Shown: piece by piece, positions 1 through 6,649 of the stretch
Numbering within the stretch: position 1 is the stretch's first letter
How the letters are laid out: each line of letters starts with the position of its first letter
Source of the DNA: Selenomonadaceae bacterium UBA3796
Lineage (GTDB): Bacteria > Bacillota > Negativicutes > Selenomonadales > Selenomonadaceae
Length of the DNA stretch: 8,909 nucleotides
Assembly (NCBI GenBank): GCA_002369175.1
Contig: DFES01000132.1
Span: 1 to 8,909, forward strand
Reading direction: 5' to 3'
Notes under the pieces: generated by a model
What the model was told of the DNA's origin: nothing
Seen by the model: the letters and a program-made list of their open reading frames with translations, nothing else
Database searches by the model: none
Program-made: the position numbers and the translations under genes

Positions 1-99
1 GTCAACCAGCTCAACCGCATCAAGCTCATGCTTGCAACGGCAAAGGAGCGGGGCGAGCGGGAAAGTACACCAGCGCAAGAAGAAGCGCTGCACGGTTGA
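1..99 (+). CDS. C-terminal end of an unrecognised protein (5' truncated)
   Basis: An open frame runs from the first base of the window to a TGA at 97-99, giving 32 residues. They are highly charged and look helical, with a KERGERE stretch followed by a Gln/Glu-rich tail. No start codon is needed, because the gene enters from outside the window. The next gene follows after 59 nt on the same strand, and a strong Shine-Dalgarno-like sequence (AAGGAGGTGA, 124-133) lies between them, so the two may be co-transcribed. The fragment is too short to assign to a family. It is called coding because of the uninterrupted frame and the same-strand neighbour, which is modest evidence. Confidence 0.5.
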   Translation, partial: VNQLNRIKLMLATAKERGERESTPAQEEALHG

Positions 100-158
100 A
101 GTTTTTTTGAGGTAGGTTCTCTGAAGGAGGTGAAGCGGGCGGCTGTGCCTGCAAGAAA

Positions 159-485
159 ATGAAGGAGATATTCAGATACAAGGGAAAGCATGTCCTCTAC
201 AATACGGGCGAGGTGGAGGCATCCGAAAGCGAGAAGGTTCTTGTGGGCGATGCAAAGGAGCCTGCGGGAGAAGGGGAACTCACTTCGGAGCAGATGGGAA
301 TCGTGCTCAGTTCCATGAGCGACAACCGCATCTCTGACAGCGTGAAGGATTTGGTGCAAAAAGCATCCGAGTCGGACCCTGCCCAGCTTCTGACGGAGGA
401 GCAGCGAAGGATCGTATCCGGCTCCATGAGTGACAACCGTATTTCGGACAGTGTGAGGGAATTGGTGGAAAAGAGCACATCCTGA
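159..485 (+). CDS. Small protein of unknown function with an internal duplication
   Basis: This is a 108-residue, acidic, soluble-looking protein with no membrane segment or signal peptide; I do not recognise a family. Residues 1-40 hold a short basic and aromatic start (MKEIFRYKGKHVLYN) followed by a Glu/Gly-rich stretch. Residues 41-70 and 78-108 are two copies of one motif: an LT(S/E)EQ start, then an identical MSDNRISDSV core (residues 53-62 and 90-99), then (K/R)(D/E)LV(Q/E)K. The copies are offset by exactly 37 residues and joined by a short Ser/Asp/Pro linker. ATG 159 is the only ordinary start codon in this frame after the upstream stop at 108-110. The good Shine-Dalgarno (124-133) sits about 25 nt before it, which is too far for normal use. 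No terminator follows, and the ilvE promoter starts 24 nt after the stop. Synonymous differences between the repeats support real coding. Confidence 0.7.
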   Translation: MKEIFRYKGKHVLYNTGEVEASESEKVLVGDAKEPAGEGELTSEQMGIVLSSMSDNRISDSVKDLVQKASESDPAQLLTEEQRRIVSGSMSDNRISDSVRELVEKSTS

Positions 486-508
486 ACGTTTTCTGCGTAC
501 ACCTTTCC

Positions 509-537
509 TTGACATTCGTGCATCAGGGGAATATACT
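509..537 (+). promoter_or_regulatory. Sigma-70 promoter of ilvE
   Basis: A perfect -35 box TTGACA (509-514) is separated by 17 nt from a -10 box TATACT (532-537, five of six consensus bases). Transcription should begin near 543-545. It lies in the gap between the small repeat protein and ilvE and reads toward ilvE, giving a leader of about 145 nt before the chosen TTG start. It is one of the strongest-looking promoters in the window. Confidence 0.85.
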
Positions 538-589
538 AGAATCCGTAACCGTTTGCCGGTGGAAGTGCAGGCAGATGCTTACGGATTCT
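538..589 (+). promoter_or_regulatory. Inverted repeat / leader hairpin at the ilvE transcription start
   Basis: AGAATCCGTAA (538-548) is repeated as its exact reverse complement at 579-589, an 11-bp perfect match with a 30-nt loop. Within the loop, TTTGCC (552-557) can pair with GGCAGA (570-575) using one G-U pair, extending the structure. The left arm begins immediately after the -10 box, so it covers the expected transcription start. It could be an operator for a dimeric regulator or a 5'-UTR hairpin affecting mRNA stability or translation. No T-run follows, so it is not a terminator. The repeat is directly visible; its function is inference. Confidence 0.5.
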
Positions 590-689
590 GCATATACGGC
601 GTCCGAATCTTTTCGGCTAGGCGAGTATGGAATACAGACATTTTTGGTGTTGCATTGCAGCATGGAAATTCCGAGAGGGGTGCGTTAGT

Positions 690-1715
690 TTGAGCAAGGC
701 AAATCTGGATTGGTCGAATATTGATTTCAGTTATCGTCAAACATCACAGCGTTATGTGGCGAATTATAAAGATGGCAAATGGCAGGAGGGCGGCCTTACC
801 TCGGATGCCACGGTTGTCCTGAATGAGTGCGCAGGTATTCTTCAGTACTGTCAGGAAGTTTTTGAGGGGCTCAAGGCGTATACGACGAAGAATGGGGATA
901 TCGTGGCATTCCGCCCGGATCTCAATGCGGAACGCATGGTGGATTCTGCCAAGCGTCTGGAGATGCCTCCTTTTCCCAAGGAGAGGTTCCTTGAGGCTGT
1001 GGATGCTGTGGTTTCGGCTAATGCAGAATGGGTTCCGCCTTATGGCACGGGAGCGTCCCTCTATCTTCGCCCCTATATGTTCGCATCTGGCATCGTAATT
1101 GGAGTGAAGCCGGCGAACGAATACCAGTTCCGCCTTTTCTGCACACCGGTGGGGCCCTACTTTAAGGGCGGGGCGAAGCCCATTACCATATGCGTCAGTG
1201 ACTTTGACCGTGCAGCTCCCCATGGAACGGGACATATCAAGGCAGGCCTCAATTATGCCATGAGTCTTCATGCTTATGTAACGGCGCATGCCAACGGTTT
1301 TGATGAGAATATGTATCTGGATCCCGGAAGCCGTACCTACGTGGAGGAGACAGGCGGCGCGAATTTCATCTTCATCACGAAGGACAACGAAGTGGTGACG
1401 CCGAAATCCGATTCCATCCTGCCCTCGATTACGCGCCGTTCCCTGGTCTATCTGGCAGAGCACCAGCTTGGCCTCAAGGTCACGGAGCGCAAAGTTGCCC
1501 TCTCCGAGCTGGCGGATTTTGCTGAATGCGGTCTTTGCGGCACAGCGGCAGTGATTTCCCCGGTGGGCAGAGTCGTGGACCACGGCAGGGAAATTCTCTT
1601 CCCAAGCGGAATGGAGAAGATGGGTCCCGTTACGCAGAAGCTGTATGACACCCTTACTGGTATTCAGCTTGGGCTGATCGATGGGCCGGAGGGCTGGATC
1701 CGCAAAATCAAATGA
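690..1715 (+). CDS. ilvE: Branched-chain amino acid aminotransferase
   Basis: This PLP-dependent class IV aminotransferase (EC 2.6.1.42) exchanges the amino group between glutamate and the keto acids of leucine, isoleucine and valine, as the last biosynthetic step or first catabolic step, in the cytoplasm. With the chosen start it has 341 residues, normal for the larger bacterial/eukaryotic-type branch. Family marks (residues from TTG): EVFEGLKAY (57-65), the PLP-lysine segment GTGHIKAGLNYAMS with Lys184, the EETGGANFIFI segment (219-229) and GTAAVISPVG (284-293). The frame extends upstream to ATG 627, but those 21 extra residues are Cys/Trp-rich and unlike the family. TTG 690 has an AGAGGGG Shine-Dalgarno (674-680) at 9 nt, and the sequence after it, SKANLDWSNIDFSY, is typical. 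It has its own promoter and a terminator right after the stop, so it is probably monocistronic. Function is firm; the start is moderately firm. Confidence 0.95.
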   Translation: MSKANLDWSNIDFSYRQTSQRYVANYKDGKWQEGGLTSDATVVLNECAGILQYCQEVFEGLKAYTTKNGDIVAFRPDLNAERMVDSAKRLEMPPFPKERFLEAVDAVVSANAEWVPPYGTGASLYLRPYMFASGIVIGVKPANEYQFRLFCTPVGPYFKGGAKPITICVSDFDRAAPHGTGHIKAGLNYAMSLHAYVTAHANGFDENMYLDPGSRTYVEETGGANFIFITKDNEVVTPKSDSILPSITRRSLVYLAEHQLGLKVTERKVALSELADFAECGLCGTAAVISPVGRVVDHGREILFPSGMEKMGPVTQKLYDTLTGIQLGLIDGPEGWIRKIK

Positions 1716-1720
1716 ACATC

Positions 1721-1757
1721 ATCCCCGAAACCAATGTCCTGGATTTCGGGGATTTTT
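1721..1757 (+). terminator. Rho-independent terminator of ilvE
   Basis: ATCCCCGAAA (1721-1730) and TTTCGGGGAT (1744-1753) form a perfect 10-bp stem with a 13-nt loop in which two more C-G pairs are possible. The stem runs directly into TTTTT (1753-1757). It begins 5 nt after the ilvE stop codon, the expected position for an intrinsic terminator. It separates ilvE from the cdaA operon. Confidence 0.9.
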
Positions 1758-1847
1758 GCAATATGTCCAAAAAATTTTCATGGAAACAAGGATTTTGGGA
1801 AAATAAAGGAGAATAGCTAAAAGAAAGAGTTTTTGAGGAGTTTTACC

Positions 1848-2699
1848 ATGCCAATCGATATCGACATTCATATTCCCACACATCTTCATGTGATATTGAA
1901 AACCATAACATTTTTGGACGTATTTGATGTTTTGATTGTGGCAATGATTCTATACAAGGTCTATGAAATGCTCCAGGGAACCAGGGCGATTACCCTTGTG
2001 AAGGGGCTTCTGGTGCTTCTGACGGTCACGATGATCTGCAATTTTCTGGAACTCCATGTGATTTCATGGCTGCTCCAGAAGACGGTGACGCTCATGTTTG
2101 TGGCTCTTCCCATTGTATTTCAGCCGGAACTCCGAAGAGGTTTGGAACGGCTGGGACAAGGGCATTTCTTCAAGCCTTCCTTGTTTCTGGATGACGATGA
2201 AGCGCGTTCGGTGGTCAATGAACTTGTGAAAGCGATCAAGACCCTTTCCTCCACCAAGACGGGAGCGCTTCTTGTCATTGAGCGGGAAGTGGGACTGAAC
2301 GACATCAGCAATACGGGAATCCAGATTGATGGGTTGATTACGGCAGATTTCCTGCTGAATGTATTCATTGTCAATACCCCCCTTCACGATGGGGCAGGCG
2401 TTATTCGCGGCAAGCGCCTCGTTGCGGCGGGATGCCTGCTTCCCCTTACGGACAACAGAAGCCTGTCCACGGAATTGGGAACCAGGCACCGTGCAGCCAT
2501 CGGACTTTCCGAGCAGTGCGATGCATTGATTGTCGTTGTCAGCGAGGAAACGGGAACGATTTCCATTGCGGAAGACGGCCGCCTGTTGCGCCACCTGGAT
2601 ACGGATGCATTGAGGCATGCCCTTCAGCCGGCCTTTATGCCTTCACAGACCAGCTTTTTTAAAGAGTTCGTCAGGAATTGGAGGCGCAGCAGGAAATGA
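1848..2699 (+). CDS. cdaA: Diadenylate cyclase CdaA (membrane type)
   Basis: CdaA (also DacA/YbbP) condenses two ATP into c-di-AMP, a second messenger controlling potassium and osmotic balance and cell-wall homeostasis. The product has 283 residues, usual for the family. Three hydrophobic helices (about 25-42, 47-67 and 71-91) anchor it in the membrane, followed by a cytoplasmic DAC domain. Catalytic signatures are intact: the DGA motif in LHDGAGVIRGKRL (Asp181) and the RHR motif in GTRHRAAIGLSE (211-222); the conserved GALLVIER strand is at 139-146. ATG 1848 has GAGGAG (1835-1840) 7 nt upstream; an in-frame TTG at 1833 overlaps that site and is unlikely. The stop overlaps the cdaR start (ATGA), implying translational coupling. 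I could not point to a convincing promoter in the 90 nt between the ilvE terminator and this gene. Confidence 0.96.
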   Translation: MPIDIDIHIPTHLHVILKTITFLDVFDVLIVAMILYKVYEMLQGTRAITLVKGLLVLLTVTMICNFLELHVISWLLQKTVTLMFVALPIVFQPELRRGLERLGQGHFFKPSLFLDDDEARSVVNELVKAIKTLSSTKTGALLVIEREVGLNDISNTGIQIDGLITADFLLNVFIVNTPLHDGAGVIRGKRLVAAGCLLPLTDNRSLSTELGTRHRAAIGLSEQCDALIVVVSEETGTISIAEDGRLLRHLDTDALRHALQPAFMPSQTSFFKEFVRNWRRSRK

Positions 2700-3628
2700 G
2701 GAAACGCATGCAAAACATGGTGAGGCACAATCTTCTGGCGAAGGTGATATCCCTTGTCGTGGCGCTGTGTCTCTGGGTCATCGTCATGGATGACCAGAAT
2801 CCCATGGTGGAGAAGGAATTCAGTGTTCCCGTTGTCCTGCAGAACGTCCCGACATCTTATCGGATTGAGCGGGGGACGGATACGGTCAAGGCTAAAGTGC
2901 GGTCGCAGCGTTCCAATTTCGTCAACGTGGAATCCTCTGATTTCAAGGCCGCTGTGGATCTGACCGGAGCGGAGGAGGGAAGTTACACCTTGCCGGTTCG
3001 CCTGGAGGTGCCACAGGGCTTTGAGACTGTGGAAATCGCGCCGGAGGCTGTTGAAGTATCCCTGGATCCCTTTATTGAAAAGCAGTTCAAAGTGGATCTG
3101 ATCGTGATGGGGTCCGCAGCGCCGAATGTGACGATAGCGGGCATCTATCCGCAGCATCAAGAGGTCATGGTGGTCGGTCCGAAATCTTTTGTGATGAAGG
3201 TATCCCGCGTGATAGGATATGTGGGTCTCGCAGGGAATACGGAAGATTTTGATTTGCAGATACCTCTTTCCGCTATCAACGAAGAGGGGAGGGAAGTTCC
3301 GGGAGTCCGGGTCGTTCCGTCCATGACGACGGCAAGCATAGAATTGGCTCGCGGCCTTTCTAAGAAGGTGGTTACGGTCAAGCCGGTTCTGGGCAATGAC
3401 ATCACGGCAGGGCATGTGGTGGAGTCGATCAAAGTGAATCCCGCAAGCATTGAGATCGCCGGGGTGGAAACAACGATTGCCTCCATACAATCCGTCAGCA
3501 CAGAACCCATTTCACTGAAAAATAAGGATGGTACTTTTTCGGCAACCGTGAAATTGGTGATTCCGGAGGGAATTACCGTGACAAATTCCGAAGTTAGTGT
3601 TAATATTGTAATCGGAAAAGCAAATTAG
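2696..3628 (+). CDS. cdaR: CdaR, YbbR-domain regulator of CdaA
   Basis: CdaR is the membrane-anchored partner that binds CdaA and modulates c-di-AMP synthesis; its YbbR repeats lie outside the cytoplasmic membrane. The product has 310 residues: a short basic N-terminus, one membrane helix (about 13-31, LLAKVISLVVALCLWVIV) characteristic of the family, and three YbbR-like repeats (about 37-130, 131-220 and 221-310), each opening with a KxFxVxL-like strand and a VTVxGP-type core such as VMVVGPKS. B. subtilis YbbR is longer, with four repeats, so three is shorter but within the range of the family. ATG 2696 overlaps the cdaA stop as ATGA and has GGAGG (2680-2684) 11 nt upstream; TTG 2678 and ATG 2708 are alternatives. 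The gene pair order is the conserved Firmicute one. Confidence 0.93.
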   Translation: MRKRMQNMVRHNLLAKVISLVVALCLWVIVMDDQNPMVEKEFSVPVVLQNVPTSYRIERGTDTVKAKVRSQRSNFVNVESSDFKAAVDLTGAEEGSYTLPVRLEVPQGFETVEIAPEAVEVSLDPFIEKQFKVDLIVMGSAAPNVTIAGIYPQHQEVMVVGPKSFVMKVSRVIGYVGLAGNTEDFDLQIPLSAINEEGREVPGVRVVPSMTTASIELARGLSKKVVTVKPVLGNDITAGHVVESIKVNPASIEIAGVETTIASIQSVSTEPISLKNKDGTFSATVKLVIPEGITVTNSEVSVNIVIGKAN

Positions 3629-3652
3629 AAAGTATCGGAGTTGAGTGGGAAA

Positions 3653-5260
3653 GTGATTCGTATCACGAATTTTGCCGTACCTTTTTCTGACCAGACTCCC
3701 TTGACATCGTTGGCAGCAAAGCGACTGGAATTACCACCTCAGGCTGTGCCTGGGGTGGTAATTGTGCGTAAGGCTCTGGACGCGCGAAGGCGCCATGGTG
3801 CACCGATCCGGTATGTCTACGTACTGGATGTGCGCGTGACGGTTTCAGAAAAAAAGCTCCTTTCCAAATTCCGCAGGGATCGGGATATCAGTCTCCCGCC
3901 GGAAGAGAAGAAGCGAGATTTCTTTCCAGGAGGAGGCAAAGGGGGTTCCCTGCGCCCCGTGGTCGTCGGCTTCGGCCCTGCAGGAATGTTTGCGGCACTG
4001 ACGCTGGCAAGGGCCGGCAGGAATCCATTGGTACTGGAGCGCGGCCTTGATGTTGACGGGCGATGGGAAAAGATCCGGCGGTTCTGGAGGACAGGTGTTC
4101 TTGATGAGCGCTCCAATGTGCAGTTCGGGGAAGGCGGCGCAGGAACCTTTTCCGATGGGAAGCTTACCACGCGCATCAGCGATGTCCACATACGGGAGGT
4201 TCTAGATACCTTTGTGGCCGCAGGGGCGCCGGAGGAGATCCTCTATTTGCAGAAGCCCCATATCGGCACGGATCTTCTGCGCGGCATCGTGAAGAACATC
4301 CGCCGTGAAATCCTTCGGCTGGGCGGTGAAGTCCGCTTCGAAGCCCAGGTGACAGAACTCCATGGGGACAGTGGGGGAGCCATAGAGGCAGTCATTGTGG
4401 CGGATGAGGAGCGCATTCCTGCAAGGGCTGTCTTTATGGGAATCGGGCACTCTGCAAGGGATACCTATGAGATGCTTCTGCGGAAGGGCATCTTTCTTGA
4501 GGCAAAGCCCTTTGCCGTGGGTGTCCGCATCGAACATCCCCAGGAATTCATTGACCGGGCGCAGTACGGTATGGATGCGGGGAATCCGCTTCTTCCGGTG
4601 GCAGATTATGCGCTGACATTCAAGGACGAGAAAACGGGAAGGGGAGCGTATTCCTTTTGCATGTGTCCCGGCGGTTATGTGGTGGCTGCGGCGTCTGCAT
4701 CGAAGGGGGTTGTGACCAATGGCATGAGCGATTATGGAAGGGATTCCGGCGTTGCCAACTCTGCGCTTCTGGTCACGGTCGGACCACAGGATTTTGGGAA
4801 GGAGACCTTATCCGGCATATACTTCCAGCAGGAGTGCGAGGCGTTGGCCTTTGCCGCCGGGGGCGGTGATTATTCCGCTCCCGTGCAGTCCGTGGGAGAC
4901 TTTCTCAGGGGAACCAAGGGGGCTTCTCATTTTCTCCTGACTCCAACCTATCGTCCGGGGGTGCGTCCCGCTGATTTGAGGGAGTGCCTGCCGGTTTTTG
5001 TCACGGACACCTTGAAGGACGCATTGCTTCATTTTGACCGGAAGATACCTGGCTTTGCCGCAGAGGATGTACCCATGACCGGAGTGGAGACACGTTCTTC
5101 GGCTCCTTGCCGGATCGTGAGAAATGGGGAGACCTTCCAGTCGGAAAGCATGGGCGGGCTTTATCCCATCGGCGAGGGTGCAGGCTATGCGGGCGGCATC
5201 ATGAGTGCCGCTGTGGACGGAATCAAAGGGGCGCTTGCCTTTTTGAAACGTGAAGAATAG
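3653..5260 (+). CDS. COG2509-type FAD-dependent oxidoreductase, function unknown
   Basis: A 535-residue cytoplasmic flavoprotein of the uncharacterised FAD-dependent dehydrogenase family; substrate unknown. From GTG 3653, residues 1-90 form the small N-terminal domain (IRITNFAVPF start, IVRKALDARRR). The FAD dinucleotide-binding motif GFGPAG is at 106-111, followed by the acidic end VLERG. Family signatures are GEGGAGTFSDGKL (159-171), a CMCPGG segment (336-341) holding two close cysteines, TPTYRPGVRP (430-439) and the C-terminal FAD-contacting GEGAGYAGGIMSAAVDG (507-523). The start is uncertain: TTG 3641 adds four residues but lies directly against the GGAG at 3637-3640, whereas GTG 3653 begins as the family usually does (MIRI). 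It follows cdaR by 24 nt and precedes glmM by 39 nt, so it belongs to the cdaA operon. A 35-nt palindrome lies in its 5' part. Confidence 0.9.
   Translation: MIRITNFAVPFSDQTPLTSLAAKRLELPPQAVPGVVIVRKALDARRRHGAPIRYVYVLDVRVTVSEKKLLSKFRRDRDISLPPEEKKRDFFPGGGKGGSLRPVVVGFGPAGMFAALTLARAGRNPLVLERGLDVDGRWEKIRRFWRTGVLDERSNVQFGEGGAGTFSDGKLTTRISDVHIREVLDTFVAAGAPEEILYLQKPHIGTDLLRGIVKNIRREILRLGGEVRFEAQVTELHGDSGGAIEAVIVADEERIPARAVFMGIGHSARDTYEMLLRKGIFLEAKPFAVGVRIEHPQEFIDRAQYGMDAGNPLLPVADYALTFKDEKTGRGAYSFCMCPGGYVVAAASASKGVVTNGMSDYGRDSGVANSALLVTVGPQDFGKETLSGIYFQQECEALAFAAGGGDYSAPVQSVGDFLRGTKGASHFLLTPTYRPGVRPADLRECLPVFVTDTLKDALLHFDRKIPGFAAEDVPMTGVETRSSAPCRIVRNGETFQSESMGGLYPIGEGAGYAGGIMSAAVDGIKGALAFLKREE
3729..3763 (+). 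repeat. Intragenic near-perfect palindrome (16-bp arms, 3-nt loop)
   Basis: AATTACCACCTCAGGC (3729-3744) faces GCCTGGGGTGGTAATT (3748-3763) across a TGT loop. Fifteen of sixteen positions are Watson-Crick pairs and the other (3739/3753) is a T-G wobble. It lies about 75 nt inside the flavoprotein gene and is translated in frame, in the N-terminal domain. No T-run follows. As RNA it would be a very stable hairpin; as DNA it resembles a dimeric-protein site. The structure is seen directly; any role is inference. Confidence 0.8.
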
Positions 5261-5299
5261 GTAGCAAATCATATATAAATTTTAGGGGGCGGTTCATTT

Positions 5300-6649
5300 A
5301 TGTCTAGGTTATTCGGAACGGACGGAGTGCGCGGCGAGGCGAATATCACCCTTATGCCGGAGCTTGCCTATCGCTTGGGCAGGGCGGCGACGCTTTACTT
5401 CGGCAAAAAGGTCACAAAACAGCCGAGAATCCTCATCGGCAGGGATACGCGCATCTCCGGTCAGCTCTTCGAGACGGCTCTGGCAGCAGGTATTTGCTCA
5501 GCAGGCGGCGTTGCCATTGTCATAGGGATTATTCCGACTCCTGCCATTGCTTATCTGGCGAGGAAACTCAAGGCAACAGCGGGGATCGTCATTTCTGCTT
5601 CCCATAATCCCTTCCAGGATAACGGCATCAAATTTTTCGGAGGGGACGGCTACAAACTGCCCGATGCGGTGGAGGATGAGCTGGAATCCATCGTGCATCG
5701 CCTGGAGACGAAGGACGATATGGAACGTCCCACAGGTGAGAAAATCGGCCGCATTGAATACCGCAACGATCTCGTGAATCAATACATTGATTATCTCTGT
5801 ACTTCCTGTGAAGAGCATTTCGACGGTATGAAAATCGTGCTTGACTGTGCCAATGGCGCGGCTTATGAGGCGATGCCGAAAATCCTTCGCCGTCTCGGAG
5901 CGAAGCTCAAGGTCATCCATGCTTTGCCAAACGGTGTGAACATCAATGACGGTTGCGGTTCCACCCATATGGAATCCCTGCAGAAGGCGGTGCTGGAAAA
6001 CCATGCGGATTTCGGCATTGCCCATGATGGTGATGCTGACCGTTGTCTCTGCGTGGACGAGAAGGGGCAGATCATTGACGGGGATCACATTCTCATCATG
6101 TGCGCCACGGAAATGATGAAGGAAGGGCGTCTCAAGGACAATACCGTGGTGACGACGGTCATGTCCAATATCGGTTTCCATCAGGCGCTCAAGACTGCCG
6201 GTGGCAGAGCGGAAATCACGAAGGTTGGAGACCGCTACGTGTTGGAGAATATGCTGGCCAATGGATATAATCTGGGCGGAGAACAGTCGGGACATATCAT
6301 TTTCACGGACTACGGTACCACAGGAGACGGCCTTCTCACTGCACTTCAGGTTCTTTGCTCCCTCAAGCGCAGCGGGAAGAAGGCATCGGAGCTCACTTCC
6401 CTCATGACCACCTATCCACAGCTGCTCGTCAATGTCAGGGTGGCAACGAAGGATGGCTGGGAGGAAAATACCGTCATCCAAGAAGCAATCTCTCAGGGAA
6501 ATGCAGAACTTGGTGCCAGTGGGCGCATCCTTGTACGCCCGTCGGGGACGGAACCTCTCATCCGTGTCATGGCGGAAGGACCTGACCAGGCGCAGCTTGA
6601 TGTCATTTGCAATCGCATTGCGGATGTGATAAAGAAGGAACAGGGATGA
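5300..6649 (+). CDS. glmM: Phosphoglucosamine mutase
   Basis: GlmM interconverts glucosamine-6-phosphate and glucosamine-1-phosphate (EC 5.4.2.10), feeding UDP-GlcNAc for peptidoglycan and lipopolysaccharide. The product has 449 residues, the standard length. All four alpha-D-phosphohexomutase signatures are present: the phosphoserine loop ISASHNPFQDNGIKFF with Ser101, the Mg-binding DGDADR loop (Asp243, Asp245, Asp247), the sugar-binding GGEQSGH (326-332) and the phosphate-binding RPSGTEPLIRV (413-423). ATG 5300 has an AGGGGGCGG Shine-Dalgarno (5284-5292) at 7 nt. In other Firmicutes GlmM binds and inhibits CdaA, which fits its place in this operon. Its TGA overlaps the cbiK start. glmS, often downstream, is not in the window. 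Confidence 0.97.
   Translation: MSRLFGTDGVRGEANITLMPELAYRLGRAATLYFGKKVTKQPRILIGRDTRISGQLFETALAAGICSAGGVAIVIGIIPTPAIAYLARKLKATAGIVISASHNPFQDNGIKFFGGDGYKLPDAVEDELESIVHRLETKDDMERPTGEKIGRIEYRNDLVNQYIDYLCTSCEEHFDGMKIVLDCANGAAYEAMPKILRRLGAKLKVIHALPNGVNINDGCGSTHMESLQKAVLENHADFGIAHDGDADRCLCVDEKGQIIDGDHILIMCATEMMKEGRLKDNTVVTTVMSNIGFHQALKTAGGRAEITKVGDRYVLENMLANGYNLGGEQSGHIIFTDYGTTGDGLLTALQVLCSLKRSGKKASELTSLMTTYPQLLVNVRVATKDGWEENTVIQEAISQGNAELGASGRILVRPSGTEPLIRVMAEGPDQAQLDVICNRIADVIKKEQG

Noticed and set aside
71..108. Possible terminator: CAGCGC/GCGCTG hairpin (71-90) followed by a T7 run (102-108)
   Set aside because: The stem is only 6 bp, lies before the stop codon, and ends 11 nt before the T-run, too far for an intrinsic terminator.
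551..580. T-box-like GGTGGAA in the ilvE leader
   Set aside because: There is no specifier stem, no full T-box sequence and no terminator/antiterminator pair; the leader is too short.
627..689. The 21-residue N-terminal extension of ilvE from ATG 627
   Set aside because: It is Cys/Trp-rich and unlike the family, its ribosome-binding site is weak, and TTG 690 has a better-placed AGAGGGG and the expected N-terminus.
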